40,853 nt of DNA from positions 1 through 40,853 of the forward strand of contig JAJZIM010000025.1 of assembly GCA_021810565.1 (NCBI GenBank), read 5' to 3'. The notes below the pieces were generated by a model. That model did not search any database, had not been told where the DNA came from, and worked only from the letters and a program-made list of their open reading frames with translations. Below are positions 1 through 9,343 of the stretch, piece after piece. The translations under genes and the position numbers were made by a program. This DNA comes from Bacillota bacterium. Its GTDB lineage: Bacteria; Bacillota; Sulfobacillia; JAJZIM01. Each line of letters starts with the position of its first letter. Within the stretch, counting starts at the first letter, position 1.

Positions 1-2
1 TG

Positions 3-143
3 AAAGCCCCCCCCGCACCCGCGCAGGAGGAGGCTACCCAGGAGCACAGTTCCTACCTTCACCTGCTCCAGGCCGCAGACGAGGCTCGGCGGGTGGAACA
101 GGCGGGAAGGATGCGCCTGGCCCCGGGGAGTGATCAAACGTGA
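3..143 (+). CDS. C-terminal end of a gene, probably the element's transposase (5' truncated by window)
   Basis: Frame 3 is open from the window edge to a TGA at 141-143 and encodes 46 residues rich in Ala, Glu and Gln, with a helical stretch around LHLLQAADEARRVEQ. The stop overlaps the GTG start of the ATPase by 4 bases (GTGA, 140-143), the usual arrangement of coupled genes. No catalytic motif is visible in so short a tail. The assignment as transposase rests on its position directly before a transposition-type ATPase. Confidence 0.5.
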   Translation, partial: KAPPAPAQEEATQEHSSYLHLLQAADEARRVEQAGRMRLAPGSDQT

Positions 144-955
144 GCGGCATTCCCGGCCCCTTGGCCGAGCTCGGCCTGCAGGCGCTGCCCTTTCCCAAAG
201 CACCGGCCAGAGCGCAGTTATTCCGCTGGCCGGGTCTGGAGGAGGCCATGGCCCGGCTGCACATCGTCCTGGATACCCGCGGCATCATGCTCCTCACCGG
301 AGAGACCGGCTGCGGCAAGTCCACCGTGGTGCGCGCCTTCCTGGGGGAGCTGGACCCCGTGCGTCAGCCTGCGGTGTACCTGGCCGACAGCCGGCTTTTG
401 CCCCGGGACTTCTATGCCCAGGTGCTGGAGCACTTCGGGGTGCTCCCCGCTCGCACCTACAGCGCCGCCCGCCGCCAGTTCCAGACCCTGATGTCCGATC
501 TGGCGGGGGCTCAGGAAAAGGCTCCCGTGGTGGTCATCGACGAGGCGCAGGGGCTGACCCAGGAGATGGTCCAGGAGCTGCGCTACGTCCAAAACATCTA
601 CTGCGACGCCGACAGCCCCTTCGCCCTGGTGTTGGCGGGGCACTCCGAACTGCGGGCCACCCTGCGCCTGAAGGTATTCGAGGCGGTGACCCAGCGGATC
701 ACCATGCGCTACCACCTGCCGGGGCTGACGGCGGAACAGGTGGGCCGGTTCGTGGTCCACGGCCTGGCCCTGGCCGGGGTGGATCGCCCCTTGTTCACCG
801 AGGAGGCCCTGCAACTCTTGCACAAGCACTCCCAGGGCCTGCCGCGTCGGGTGGGCATGCTGGCCACCCATTCCCTGCTGGATGCGGCCGTATGCCGCAC
901 GCCCCTGGTGGAGGAGGCCAGCATGCGCCGGGCCGTAGCCGAGTTGGAAGAGTGA
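140..955 (+). CDS. ExeA/TniB-like AAA+ ATPase of a transposon
   Basis: This 271-residue ATPase probably selects or activates the target for the partner transposase, as MuB, TniB and IstB-type proteins do. Walker A (GETGCGKS, residues 54-61) and Walker B (VVVIDEAQ, 130-137) are intact. The DEAQ form and the ALVLAGHSEL segment about 70 residues on are typical of the ExeA-like group. It starts at GTG 140, overlapping the upstream stop, which suggests translational coupling. A role in secretion, for which ExeA was named, is unlikely here because the gene sits between a truncated upstream gene and transposon end repeats. Confidence 0.8.
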   Translation: MSGIPGPLAELGLQALPFPKAPARAQLFRWPGLEEAMARLHIVLDTRGIMLLTGETGCGKSTVVRAFLGELDPVRQPAVYLADSRLLPRDFYAQVLEHFGVLPARTYSAARRQFQTLMSDLAGAQEKAPVVVIDEAQGLTQEMVQELRYVQNIYCDADSPFALVLAGHSELRATLRLKVFEAVTQRITMRYHLPGLTAEQVGRFVVHGLALAGVDRPLFTEEALQLLHKHSQGLPRRVGMLATHSLLDAAVCRTPLVEEASMRRAVAELEE

Positions 956-985
956 GTACTCCGCAGAAGGAGGCAAAGACAGCCC

Positions 986-1231
986 ATGATGTCCGTTAAC
1001 CTGAACCGGGAGGAAGGACTCAGCGTGGTGACCACCGTGTTCCACTACCCCTGGCGAAATGCCGACGGTGACCACAAGGCCCACGTGGAGATCAAGACCG
1101 CTGGCATGGAGGTCACGTTACTCGTTCATGAACAGAAGTACGTGCAGCTGCTGCGGGAGGCCCTTGACCTGCTGCTGGCGGACATGGATGTTCAAGGCTC
1201 ACCGGTCAAAAGCCGGGTGTTCAACGGCTAG
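986..1231 (+). CDS. Small hypothetical protein of the transposon
   Basis: An 81-residue protein begins at a double ATG (986 or 989) with AAGGAGG at 967-973, 12 to 15 bases upstream. It lies 30 bases after the ATPase in the same direction and before the end repeats, so it is probably the last gene of the element. The sequence is mixed alpha/beta, with a beta-rich N-half and a helical segment around YVQLLREALDLLLADM. I do not recognise the family. It could be an accessory transposition factor or simply a passenger. Confidence 0.55.
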   Translation: MMSVNLNREEGLSVVTTVFHYPWRNADGDHKAHVEIKTAGMEVTLLVHEQKYVQLLREALDLLLADMDVQGSPVKSRVFNG

Positions 1232-1287
1232 CAAAGTCTGCAGCCCCATGGATCAAGGGGAGGCGCGTGGCACTTCCCCTTCCATGT

Positions 1288-1335
1288 GCCGAAGACATTG
1301 CCACCGGCCAGCGTAGATGGCCGAGGACATTGTCA
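1288..1335 (-). repeat. Paired transposon end repeats (32-bp period)
   Basis: GCCGAAGACATTGCCA (1288-1303) and GCCGAGGACATTGTCA (1320-1335) match at 14 of 16 positions and start exactly 32 bases apart. On the minus strand both read TGRCAATGTCYTCGGC. Tandem direct repeats inside the ends are typical of Mu/Tn7/Tn5053-like transposons and serve as transposase-binding sites. A weaker partial copy may lie near 1344-1354. Confidence 0.5.
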
Positions 1336-1980
1336 GTTGGAATCGACGATGTCACAAAGCCTTGGCAGCTACACCTGCTGCTGCTGCACCTCATCGCAGC
1401 CGCCGCCTGCCGGATGGGGCAGGAAGAACGCATCCGATGCGTACGAAGTTTCGCCGCCTGAGGTAGCGGCTGCCGGAAGAAACATCCGGTGATGAGGCTC
1501 CGGGAGGGGCCTGTTTCCACCTCCCATCGCAACTTAGTATCAGTGCCATGAATGGTATTAAACACCATATCATCCCGGACTGGCAATTCTGCCGGCCTTC
1601 TCGCTGCTCATTGACCACCCCTTATTACTAATATTGCCAGTTAGCCGGGGCGGAAAATTTAATTTTGCGCAAAGCTCTATAACCCCCGGGCCCGCCGCGA
1701 GGGACAGCCGTAGTGTTCTTGCCGGAAGCGGTACCGCGCGCAACGCCGCCGCCCCAGCCAGCGCACGGCCATCCGAGCGGGTCGACAGCCGCCTGGGGCT
1801 TCCGGGAGCGGCGCCGGCAAGGTAGGACGCACGCCCAGGCCCCCATAGACCGCCAGCTCCTGCCGATGCATCTCCTCGCAGTCGCCGCCGGCCAAATGCG
1901 CCGTGCCCAGGTCCCGGGCCGGGGCTGTCACCGCCGGACCACCCACCCCGGGAACGCCGGTCCGCCGGAGCCCTTCCCCG
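1336..1980. other. Stretch without a recognised gene
   Basis: No reading frame here has both a believable start and recognisable sequence. The part around 1535-1680 is visibly AT-richer than its surroundings and contains a short inverted repeat (ATGGT/ACCAT near 1553-1570). A minus-strand open frame at 1677-1946 starts soon after the end of the lipoprotein gene and could be a decayed operon gene, but no family is recognisable and it is not called. Confidence 0.5.
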
Positions 1981-3558
1981 TCAGCCGACCAAGCGCCAAC
2001 GGTCGAGACGGTAGTAGTCCAGGAGAAAGGGCGTTCCGCGCACCCCGGTCACTCCCCGGTAGGCCACCAGTTCCCGCGGGTAATACAGGAAGACGTAGGG
2101 GGGGTCGGTCAGCACCGCCTGCTCCAGGGTTCGAAAGGCCTGCTGGCGCGTCTTGAGCTGGAGGCTGGCCTCCTCCGCGCTGATCGCCCGGTCCACCGTC
2201 GGGTCGGCGTAGCGGCCCACATTCATGCCGTAGGGAGACACCGCCCGGCTGTCCAGATACAAGGACGGATCAGGATCCGGCGGCAGGGTCCACTCGGCCA
2301 GCCACACCCCGGGGATGCTCCCCGCTTGCAGATCCCGCAAGAAGGCGCTCCAGGCGATCTGGCGCACCCGGGCCGCCAACCCCACCGCCGCGAGGTCCCG
2401 AGCGGCCAGGCGGGCCGCCTCCAGCCGGGTGGTCCCTCCTCCCGGCACCAGCAGGTCGAAGCGGAACGGTTTTCCCTTCCGGTAGCGGATACCGCCGGGA
2501 CCGCGCCGCCAGCCGGCGGCGCGGAGCAGGATCGCCGCCCGGGCCGGGTCGTACCCGGGGGCGCGACCCGGGGCATAAAAGGGGGCCTGGGCCGGGCTCA
2601 CCGGCGAGTCGGCCACCGTCCCCTGTCCCGCCAGGACGCCGTCGACGATGGCGCGCCGGTCGATCGCGTGATAGAAGGCACGACGCACCGCCACCGGGTC
2701 GAAGGGTGAGCCCGTCCCCAGGGGAAAACCCAGGTAGGCGTAGGCGGCCCGGGAGAAGGCACGCACCCGTACCCCGGGGACAGCGTGCACCGCGGACAGC
2801 TCCTGGGGTGCCAGGCCCGCGATCAAGTCCACGGCTCCCGCGCGCAGCGCGGCCACCTCCCCGCGGGCGGACCCCTCGGCGCGAAATACCACCCGGGGAA
2901 TGTTCGGCCGCCGCCCGAAATAGCGGGGGTTGGCCGCCAGCTCCAGCCGCGTGCCCCCCACCCAGCGCACCACCCGGTACGGCCCGGTGCCCACCGGATG
3001 CCGCCCGAAGGGCGAGTCGGCCAGGGCCTGCCCCGAGAGGTGACCCAACAGGTGCGCCGGCAATATCGGCACGTCCGTCAGGGCGTCCAGGAGGAAGGGC
3101 GCCCAGGGCCGGGTGAGCCGGATGCGCACCGAGTCGCCCACGGCGGACACGGAGCGCACGTAGCGGAAGTCCGCCTCCAAGGGCGAGGCGTTGCGGGCCG
3201 CGCGCATGGCCTGGAGGGTGAACACCACGTCCTGCGCCGTGAGGGGCTGCCCGTCCTGCCAGCGCACCCCGGTGCGCAGCGGCACGGTGTAGGTGCGCCC
3301 CCCAGGCGAGATCCGGGGCGGCGAGGCGGCCAGCACCGGTCGGGGCTCGAGACCCTTGCCCACGCGGTACAGGGGGCTGAAGATCAGGCTTTCCAGGTCG
3401 GTGGCCGTGCGGCCGGTGGCGTAAAGGGGGTTCAGGGAACCGGGCAGGGAGAGCACCCCGACCACCAGAGTGCGCCGCACGGGCGCCGAGAACCCCCCCG
3501 GGCCGGCGCACCCGGCGAGCAGTCCGAGCAAAAGCAGGGCCGCCACCGTGCGCCTCAA
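1981..3558 (-). CDS. ABC transporter substrate-binding lipoprotein, family 5 (oligopeptide/dipeptide type)
   Basis: This 525-residue solute-binding protein has a lipoprotein signal ending in LLAGC (Cys17), so it should be anchored outside the membrane. The mature part opens with LVVGVLSLPGSLNPLY and continues through LYRVGKGLEPRPVLA and GRTYTVPLRTGVRWQDGQPL, the order expected for SBP_bac_5 (OppA/DppA) proteins that bind peptides or nickel chelates. The start is TTG at 3558, overlapping the whiA stop by 4 bases (TTGA). No permease or ATPase gene is adjacent, so its transporter partner must lie elsewhere. Coupling of an SBP to whiA is unusual. Confidence 0.88.
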   Translation of the reverse strand: MRRTVAALLLLGLLAGCAGPGGFSAPVRRTLVVGVLSLPGSLNPLYATGRTATDLESLIFSPLYRVGKGLEPRPVLAASPPRISPGGRTYTVPLRTGVRWQDGQPLTAQDVVFTLQAMRAARNASPLEADFRYVRSVSAVGDSVRIRLTRPWAPFLLDALTDVPILPAHLLGHLSGQALADSPFGRHPVGTGPYRVVRWVGGTRLELAANPRYFGRRPNIPRVVFRAEGSARGEVAALRAGAVDLIAGLAPQELSAVHAVPGVRVRAFSRAAYAYLGFPLGTGSPFDPVAVRRAFYHAIDRRAIVDGVLAGQGTVADSPVSPAQAPFYAPGRAPGYDPARAAILLRAAGWRRGPGGIRYRKGKPFRFDLLVPGGGTTRLEAARLAARDLAAVGLAARVRQIAWSAFLRDLQAGSIPGVWLAEWTLPPDPDPSLYLDSRAVSPYGMNVGRYADPTVDRAISAEEASLQLKTRQQAFRTLEQAVLTDPPYVFLYYPRELVAYRGVTGVRGTPFLLDYYRLDRWRLVG

Positions 3559-4499
3559 GCCGTTCCCCCCCGCCGCAGGCTGCGAACCATCCCCTCCAGA
3601 CGCCGCAGCCGATGGTTGATCCCGGATTTGCCCAGGTGCAAAAGCTCCCCCAACTCCCCCAGGCTGGCCTCGGGATGACGCAGCCGCAAGGTGGCCACCT
3701 CCCGCAGGGAGGCGGGCAGGGCGTCTAGCCCCATGGTCCGCTGCAAGAGGCGCAAGCCCTCCGCCTGCCGCAACCCGGCTTCCAGCGCCTTGTTCAGGTT
3801 GGCGGTCTCGCAGTTCACCACCCGGTTGATCCGGTTCTTGACCTCCTTGAAGGCCCGGGTGCTCTCGAAATCCAACAGCGAGCCGTGGGCCCCCGCCAGG
3901 ACCAGGAAACGGGCGATGTCGTCCCCCTCCTTAAGGTACACGCGGGTGTCCTCTCCCCGCTGCCCCAGGTGCGGCGCCAGGCCCGTCGTCCGCAACAGGT
4001 CCGCCACCGCGGCGGCGAAGGCCGGACTGGCCAGATCGAACTCCAGGTGATACTCCCGGCCGGGCCCGGCCAGGGAACCGGCCGCCAGAAACAGGCCCCG
4101 CAGGAAGGAGCGGCGGCAGCAGCCCCGGCGCAGGAAGCGGGGCGGAATGCCGGCGTGGGCCGCCTCGGCTCCCCAAAGCCCCAGGGAGCGCAGCACCCGA
4201 TGGCTGCGGCTGGGATCCTCCAGCCGCAAGTAGTAGCTGTACTCCCGATCCAGGCGCCGGCGTCGCCGAGCCAGCACCAGGGAGGACAGCCCGAAAAGAC
4301 CCTTGCCCAAGAGAAACGCCTTGCGCACCACGGCGGCACTGTCGCTGTGCAGCACCGCCGCGGGCGGCTCCCCCGCCGCCACCGCCACGCCGCCGCCCGC
4401 GCGGACCAGGGCGGCCAGCTCCGCCAGGCGGCAGCACCGCTCCCGGGGCAGTTGGCGGGCCAGCTCCTCCTTGGTCCGGCGGGAGAAGGAATCGCTCAC
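3555..4499 (-). CDS. whiA: Sporulation/division transcription regulator WhiA
   Basis: A 314-residue WhiA protein, the usual family length (B. subtilis about 316). The N-terminal two thirds have the LAGLIDADG-like fold, with LFLAAGSLAGPGREYHLEF as a clear family segment. The C-terminus carries a helix-turn-helix around LGELGELLHLGKSGINHRL. WhiA is needed for sporulation in actinomycetes and for chromosome segregation and division in Bacillus. The start is GTG at 4497-4499, overlapping the yvcK TGA (GTGA). Open sequence further upstream in this frame is only a shadow of yvcK. Confidence 0.95.
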   Translation of the reverse strand: MSDSFSRRTKEELARQLPRERCCRLAELAALVRAGGGVAVAAGEPPAAVLHSDSAAVVRKAFLLGKGLFGLSSLVLARRRRRLDREYSYYLRLEDPSRSHRVLRSLGLWGAEAAHAGIPPRFLRRGCCRRSFLRGLFLAAGSLAGPGREYHLEFDLASPAFAAAVADLLRTTGLAPHLGQRGEDTRVYLKEGDDIARFLVLAGAHGSLLDFESTRAFKEVKNRINRVVNCETANLNKALEAGLRQAEGLRLLQRTMGLDALPASLREVATLRLRHPEASLGELGELLHLGKSGINHRLRRLEGMVRSLRRGGTA

Positions 4500-5845
4500 G
4501 CCGATCCCGCTCCGCGCCGGTGCTTCAACCGCTCGCCCAAGAGGTAGAAATCCAGGAAGCGTCGCCGCTCGCTGCCCATCCGGCGAACCACCACCTCCCG
4601 CAACAAGAGCTCGGCCAACTGCACCGGATCGTGGCGCACGAAGCCGTCTCCCGCCACCAGGTTCCCACTCAACACCCGCACCCCCTGCAGTCCCTCCGGG
4701 GGCACCCGCACCACTTCCGCTCCCTCCCGCCGGTAGCGCTCCGCCAAAGCCTCCGGTATCGGCCCCGTGTTGGCCACCACCAGATCCACCAGCCCGGGCC
4801 CGCCGTGGCGCTGGATGGCCTCCAGGTGGTCCGCCACGGTGTAGCCGTCGGTCTCGCCCGGTTGAGTCATGATGTTGCACACGTAGAACTTGATCGCGCG
4901 GGAACTGCGCAGGGCCTCCGCCACCCCGCGCACCAGCAGGTTGGGCAGGATGCTGGTGTATAGGCTGCCGGGGCCCAGGACCACGGCGTCGGCCGCCCGG
5001 ATGGCCTGCAGCACCTCCTCGGGCGCCTCCGCGTCCGGCGGATCCAGGTACACCCGGCGGATCCTGCCGCCGGCCGTGGGGATCCGGGATTCGCCCCGCA
5101 CCACCCGCCCGTCCTCCAGCTCCGCGCACAGCACCGTGTTGCGCAAGGTGGAGGGCAGCACCTGGCCGCGCACGGCCAGCACCTCGCTGGACTCGCGCAC
5201 CGCCTCCCGGAAGTCGCCGGTGATCTGCCACAGGGTGGCGATGAACAGGTTCCCGAAGCTGTGGCCGGCCAGGGCCGACTCCTCCCCGAAACGGTAGAGA
5301 AACAGCCGCTCCACCAGGGGCTCCGTGTCGGCCAGGGCCACCAGGCAATTGCGCAGATCCCCCGGGGGGAGGATGCCCAACTCGCCCCGCAGCCGGCCCG
5401 AGCTGCCGCCGTCGTCGCAGACGGTGACCACGGCGGTCAGGTTGCTGGTGTACTCCTTGAGGCCGCGCAAGAGCACCGGCAGGCCCGTCCCGCCGCCGAT
5501 GACCACCAACCTGGGTCCGCGCACCAGTTGGCGCCGCCGGTAGAGGACCTCCCCCAGGCCGCTGCGCCCCCGCGGCTCCAGGGACAGGGCGAAGGAGGTG
5601 CCCAGCCGCACCAGGGAGAAGCCGGCGAGCGCCAGGCCCAGCACCACCAGAATGATCCCCCACTCCCAGCGGTTCACGGACAAGAGCCGCCCCGCCAAGT
5701 CCCGGGCCACTCCGCCCGCCCGGCCGTCCAGGGTCCCGGCCGCGACCAGTGCCAGCCCCGCGGCCGTGGCCACGAAGCCGACGGAAAAGAGCAAGAGCCA
5801 ACGCTTGACCTTCAGCCCCGGGTACAGCCAGCGCAAGAGCTTCAT
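4496..5845 (-). CDS. yvcK: Gluconeogenesis factor YvcK with N-terminal membrane anchor
   Basis: A 449-residue CofD-like protein. The conserved core starts at VVIGGGTGLPVLLRGLK and includes VTVCDDGGSSGRLR, GDLRNCLVAL, GHSFGNLFIA and PGSLYTSILPNLLV. YvcK binds UDP-sugars and is needed for gluconeogenic growth and envelope homeostasis in Bacillus. Unlike the roughly 317-residue B. subtilis form, this copy begins with two membrane segments (about residues 14-38 and 55-75), as in several clostridial relatives. The ATG (5843-5845) overlaps the rapZ stop as ATGA, and the gene end overlaps whiA as GTGA. Confidence 0.93.
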   Translation of the reverse strand: MKLLRWLYPGLKVKRWLLLFSVGFVATAAGLALVAAGTLDGRAGGVARDLAGRLLSVNRWEWGIILVVLGLALAGFSLVRLGTSFALSLEPRGRSGLGEVLYRRRQLVRGPRLVVIGGGTGLPVLLRGLKEYTSNLTAVVTVCDDGGSSGRLRGELGILPPGDLRNCLVALADTEPLVERLFLYRFGEESALAGHSFGNLFIATLWQITGDFREAVRESSEVLAVRGQVLPSTLRNTVLCAELEDGRVVRGESRIPTAGGRIRRVYLDPPDAEAPEEVLQAIRAADAVVLGPGSLYTSILPNLLVRGVAEALRSSRAIKFYVCNIMTQPGETDGYTVADHLEAIQRHGGPGLVDLVVANTGPIPEALAERYRREGAEVVRVPPEGLQGVRVLSGNLVAGDGFVRHDPVQLAELLLREVVVRRMGSERRRFLDFYLLGERLKHRRGAGSA

Positions 5846-6732
5846 GATTCCTCCGCCTGGCTTTTGGGCAGATCCCGGTGGTACAAAAGCACCGAGTCGC
5901 CCTCCCGCCGCAAAAACCCGGCCAACTGGTCGGCGATGACCACGGAACGGTGCTGCCCGCCGGTGCAGCCCACCGCCACCGTCAGCTGCCCCTTGCCCTC
6001 TCGGACATAATGGGGCAGGAGAAAACGCAGAAAATCTTCCGTGCGGTGGAGGAACCCCTGGGTCACGGGCCAACGCAGCACATACTCCCGGACCGCCGGC
6101 GCGTTGCCGTCCAGGTCTTTCAGGGACGGCACGTAGTTGGGATTCGGCAGAAAGCGCACGTCCAGGACCAGGTCCGCGTCCAAGGGCAGCCCGTGCTTGA
6201 AACCGAAGCTCAGCACCGTCACCACCAGGGGCGGCAGCGCGTCCTCCCCGCCGAATTGGTCACGGATGCGCTCCCGCAGCTGTCCGGGAGTGAGGTCCGA
6301 GGTGTCGATGATCAGGTGCGCGCGCCCCCGCAGTTCCTCCATTCGGTGCCGCTCGGCCCGGATACCCTCCAGCACCCTCCCCTGGGGAGCCAGGGGATGA
6401 CGGCGCCGACTCTCCTTGTAGCGGCGCACCAGGGTCTCGTCATCCGCCTCCAGGAAGACGATGCGGTAGGCCGCCCCGGCGGCCGCCACCTCCTCCAGCG
6501 CCCCCTCCAAGGCCCCGAAGAATTCCCGGCCCCGGATGTCCACCACCGCCGCCAACCGCTTGATCCGGCCCTCGGAGTGCAGGCAAAGCTCGGTGAACTT
6601 GCCTATGAGGTTGGGGGGCAGGTTATCCACGCAAAAAAACCCCAGATCCTCTAGGTTGCGGATGACCTGGGTCTTGCCCGCTCCAGAAAGTCCGGTGATG
6701 ATCACCAGCCCCACGTCGGCCGTGTTTGCCAC
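5842..6732 (-). CDS. rapZ: RNase adapter/nucleotide-binding protein RapZ (YvcJ)
   Basis: A 296-residue P-loop protein with Walker A GLSGAGKT (14-21), DNLPPNLI, a central VVDIRGREFF, and a C-terminal domain with DVRFLPNPNY and VGCTGGQHRSVV. These are the hallmarks of RapZ/YvcJ, which hydrolyses nucleotides and in E. coli guides RNase E to a small RNA; the Gram-positive role is less clear. The GTG start at 6732 is preceded by AAGGGG at good spacing, with a GGAGG running directly into it. First gene of the rapZ-yvcK-whiA-SBP operon. Confidence 0.95.
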   Translation of the reverse strand: MANTADVGLVIITGLSGAGKTQVIRNLEDLGFFCVDNLPPNLIGKFTELCLHSEGRIKRLAAVVDIRGREFFGALEGALEEVAAAGAAYRIVFLEADDETLVRRYKESRRRHPLAPQGRVLEGIRAERHRMEELRGRAHLIIDTSDLTPGQLRERIRDQFGGEDALPPLVVTVLSFGFKHGLPLDADLVLDVRFLPNPNYVPSLKDLDGNAPAVREYVLRWPVTQGFLHRTEDFLRFLLPHYVREGKGQLTVAVGCTGGQHRSVVIADQLAGFLRREGDSVLLYHRDLPKSQAEES

Positions 6733-7025
6733 CTCCGCCCCTTAGGATTCGCCGGTGGCGCCCCGTAAACCTGCCGGCGCGCACTGCCAACTTGCGGCGG
6801 CGCTGCCGCCCCGGCACACCGCCCCCGGAATGTATATGCGCCGTCCGCCGGCGGCGATCCGAGGTCACCCACGATCAAGACGCCTTCGTCTCCAGTTCCG
6901 GCAACCGCCGGGCGAATTCCTCCCGTCCCAAAAGCCGCGTGCCGTCCCACACCCCCAAGTCCGCGTCCTCCCCCCGCGCATCCCCGCCGGCGTCGCCCAG
7001 CACCCATGCTCCAGCACCCAAGGTC
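6733..7025. other. Gap between pabC and rapZ; possible promoter and possible small reading frame
   Basis: On the minus strand an open frame ends at 6875 and encodes a plausible acidic tail (WDGTRLLGREEFARRLPELE), but it overlaps the end of pabC and has no clear start or family, so it is not called as a gene. An isolated AT-rich spot (GCATATACATT on the minus strand, near 6826-6838) in otherwise very GC-rich sequence could be the -10 region of the rapZ operon; no good -35 is visible. Confidence 0.35.
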
Positions 7026-7857
7026 TCATCTTCCCGGCAGGGCCGCCTCGTACCACGCATGGAGCTGGAGGCTCAGCTTCCCCGGCGTCCCGTCGCCCAC
7101 CGGGCGGCCGTCCACCGCCACCAGGGGCATCACCCCCAGCAAGGCGTTGGTCAGGAACGCCTCCCGGGCCCGGGACAAATCCTCCGGGGCGACGGGAACC
7201 TCCCCCACGGGGATGCCGTGCTCCTCGGCCAACTCCCGCACCACGGCGCGGGCCACCCCCGGCAGGCAGCCCGAGGCCTCGTCGGGCGTCCGAAGCTCCC
7301 CCCCGACCACCAGGAACAGGTTGCTGACCGCCCCCTCGGCCAAAAACCCCCGGGTGTTCAGCAAAAGGCCCTCCTGGGCGCCGGCCGCGCGGGCCTCCCG
7401 GGCCGCCAGCACCCCGTCCAGGGCTGCGGTGGTCTTCCATCGCGCCAGGGGCGAGCACTCGTTGCGCCGGGTGCCTGACACCAGCACCGCCCGGTATCCC
7501 ATCCGGTACTGCTCCGGTCGGTAGGGATAGGGTGCCGCGGTCAGGAGCACGGTGGTGGACTCCTCCCCCGTGGGGGCCAGCCCCCGCGGGCCGGCCCCCC
7601 GGCTGACCGTCAGGCGCAGGACACCCGAGGCAAGCGCATTGCGCCGGACGGCCTCCTGAAGAAGGGCCTCCAGCTCACCGGACGCGGGCAGCGCCAGCCC
7701 GAGTTCCCGGGCCGCCTGGAACAGCCGTTCCAAATGACGACGGCGATGGCAGACCGCCCCCGCGGCTACCCGCACCGTCTCGAACAGGCCGTCCCCATAC
7801 AAGAAGCCGCGGTGCGGCAAGGGCAGACAAAGCTCGGCCTCCTCCCGCCACACCCCG

Positions 7858-7874
<17 letters not shown>
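7026..7874 (-). CDS. pabC: 4-amino-4-deoxychorismate lyase (PabC), class IV PLP aminotransferase fold
   Basis: A 282-residue fold-type IV PLP enzyme that releases pyruvate from aminodeoxychorismate to give 4-aminobenzoate for folate. It shows the N-terminal family pattern HRGFLYGDGLFETVR (21-35), the likely PLP lysine K147 in ARWKTTA, and the cofactor-phosphate segment RGFLAEGAVSNLF. It starts at TTG 7874, which overlaps the end of pabB by 17 bases, so the two are coupled. The pairing with pabB favours PabC over a branched-chain or D-amino-acid aminotransferase. Confidence 0.88.
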
Positions 7875-9271
<1,397 letters not shown>

Positions 9272-9279
<8 letters not shown>

Positions 9280-9300
9280 CCTCTCCCACCCGGATATAAT
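9272..9300 (+). promoter_or_regulatory. Sigma-A type promoter of the beta-propeller lipoprotein
   Basis: TTGTCC (9272-9277), a 17-base spacer and a perfect TATAAT (9295-9300) stand 43 bases before the ATG at 9344. The -35 overlaps the first codons of the divergent pabB gene, so the two transcription units are tightly packed. Confidence 0.7.
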
Positions 9301-9343
9301 GCGGCTGAAAGCGCCTTGGCGGCGGAAAGGGGGCCCGGACGAC

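Larger units (their letters stand above)
1..1335 (+). mobile_element. Right part of a transposon with DDE transposase and AAA+ ATPase (left end outside window)
   Basis: Three co-directional genes (transposase tail, AAA+ ATPase, small protein) are followed by two copies of a 16-bp motif that look like subterminal transposase-binding repeats. Read inward from the right end, the element would begin TGACAATGTCCTCGGC at 1335. Elements that pair a DDE transposase with an ExeA/TniB-like ATPase and carry repeated TGaCA-type end motifs are well known in Firmicutes. The left end and any target duplication lie outside the window, so the boundary at 1335 is inferred from the repeats alone. Confidence 0.55.

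Noticed and set aside
1391-1618. Small Arg-rich minus-strand frame in the gap after the transposon
   Set aside because: No Shine-Dalgarno, no family, and composition typical of chance frames.
1677-1946. Possible fifth gene of the rapZ operon
   Set aside because: Starts soon after the SBP stop in the same direction, but the sequence is unrecognised and ends without support; could be a remnant at most.
6875-7060. 61-aa minus-strand frame between pabC and rapZ
   Set aside because: Overlaps pabC, lacks a clear start and has no known relatives that I can name.
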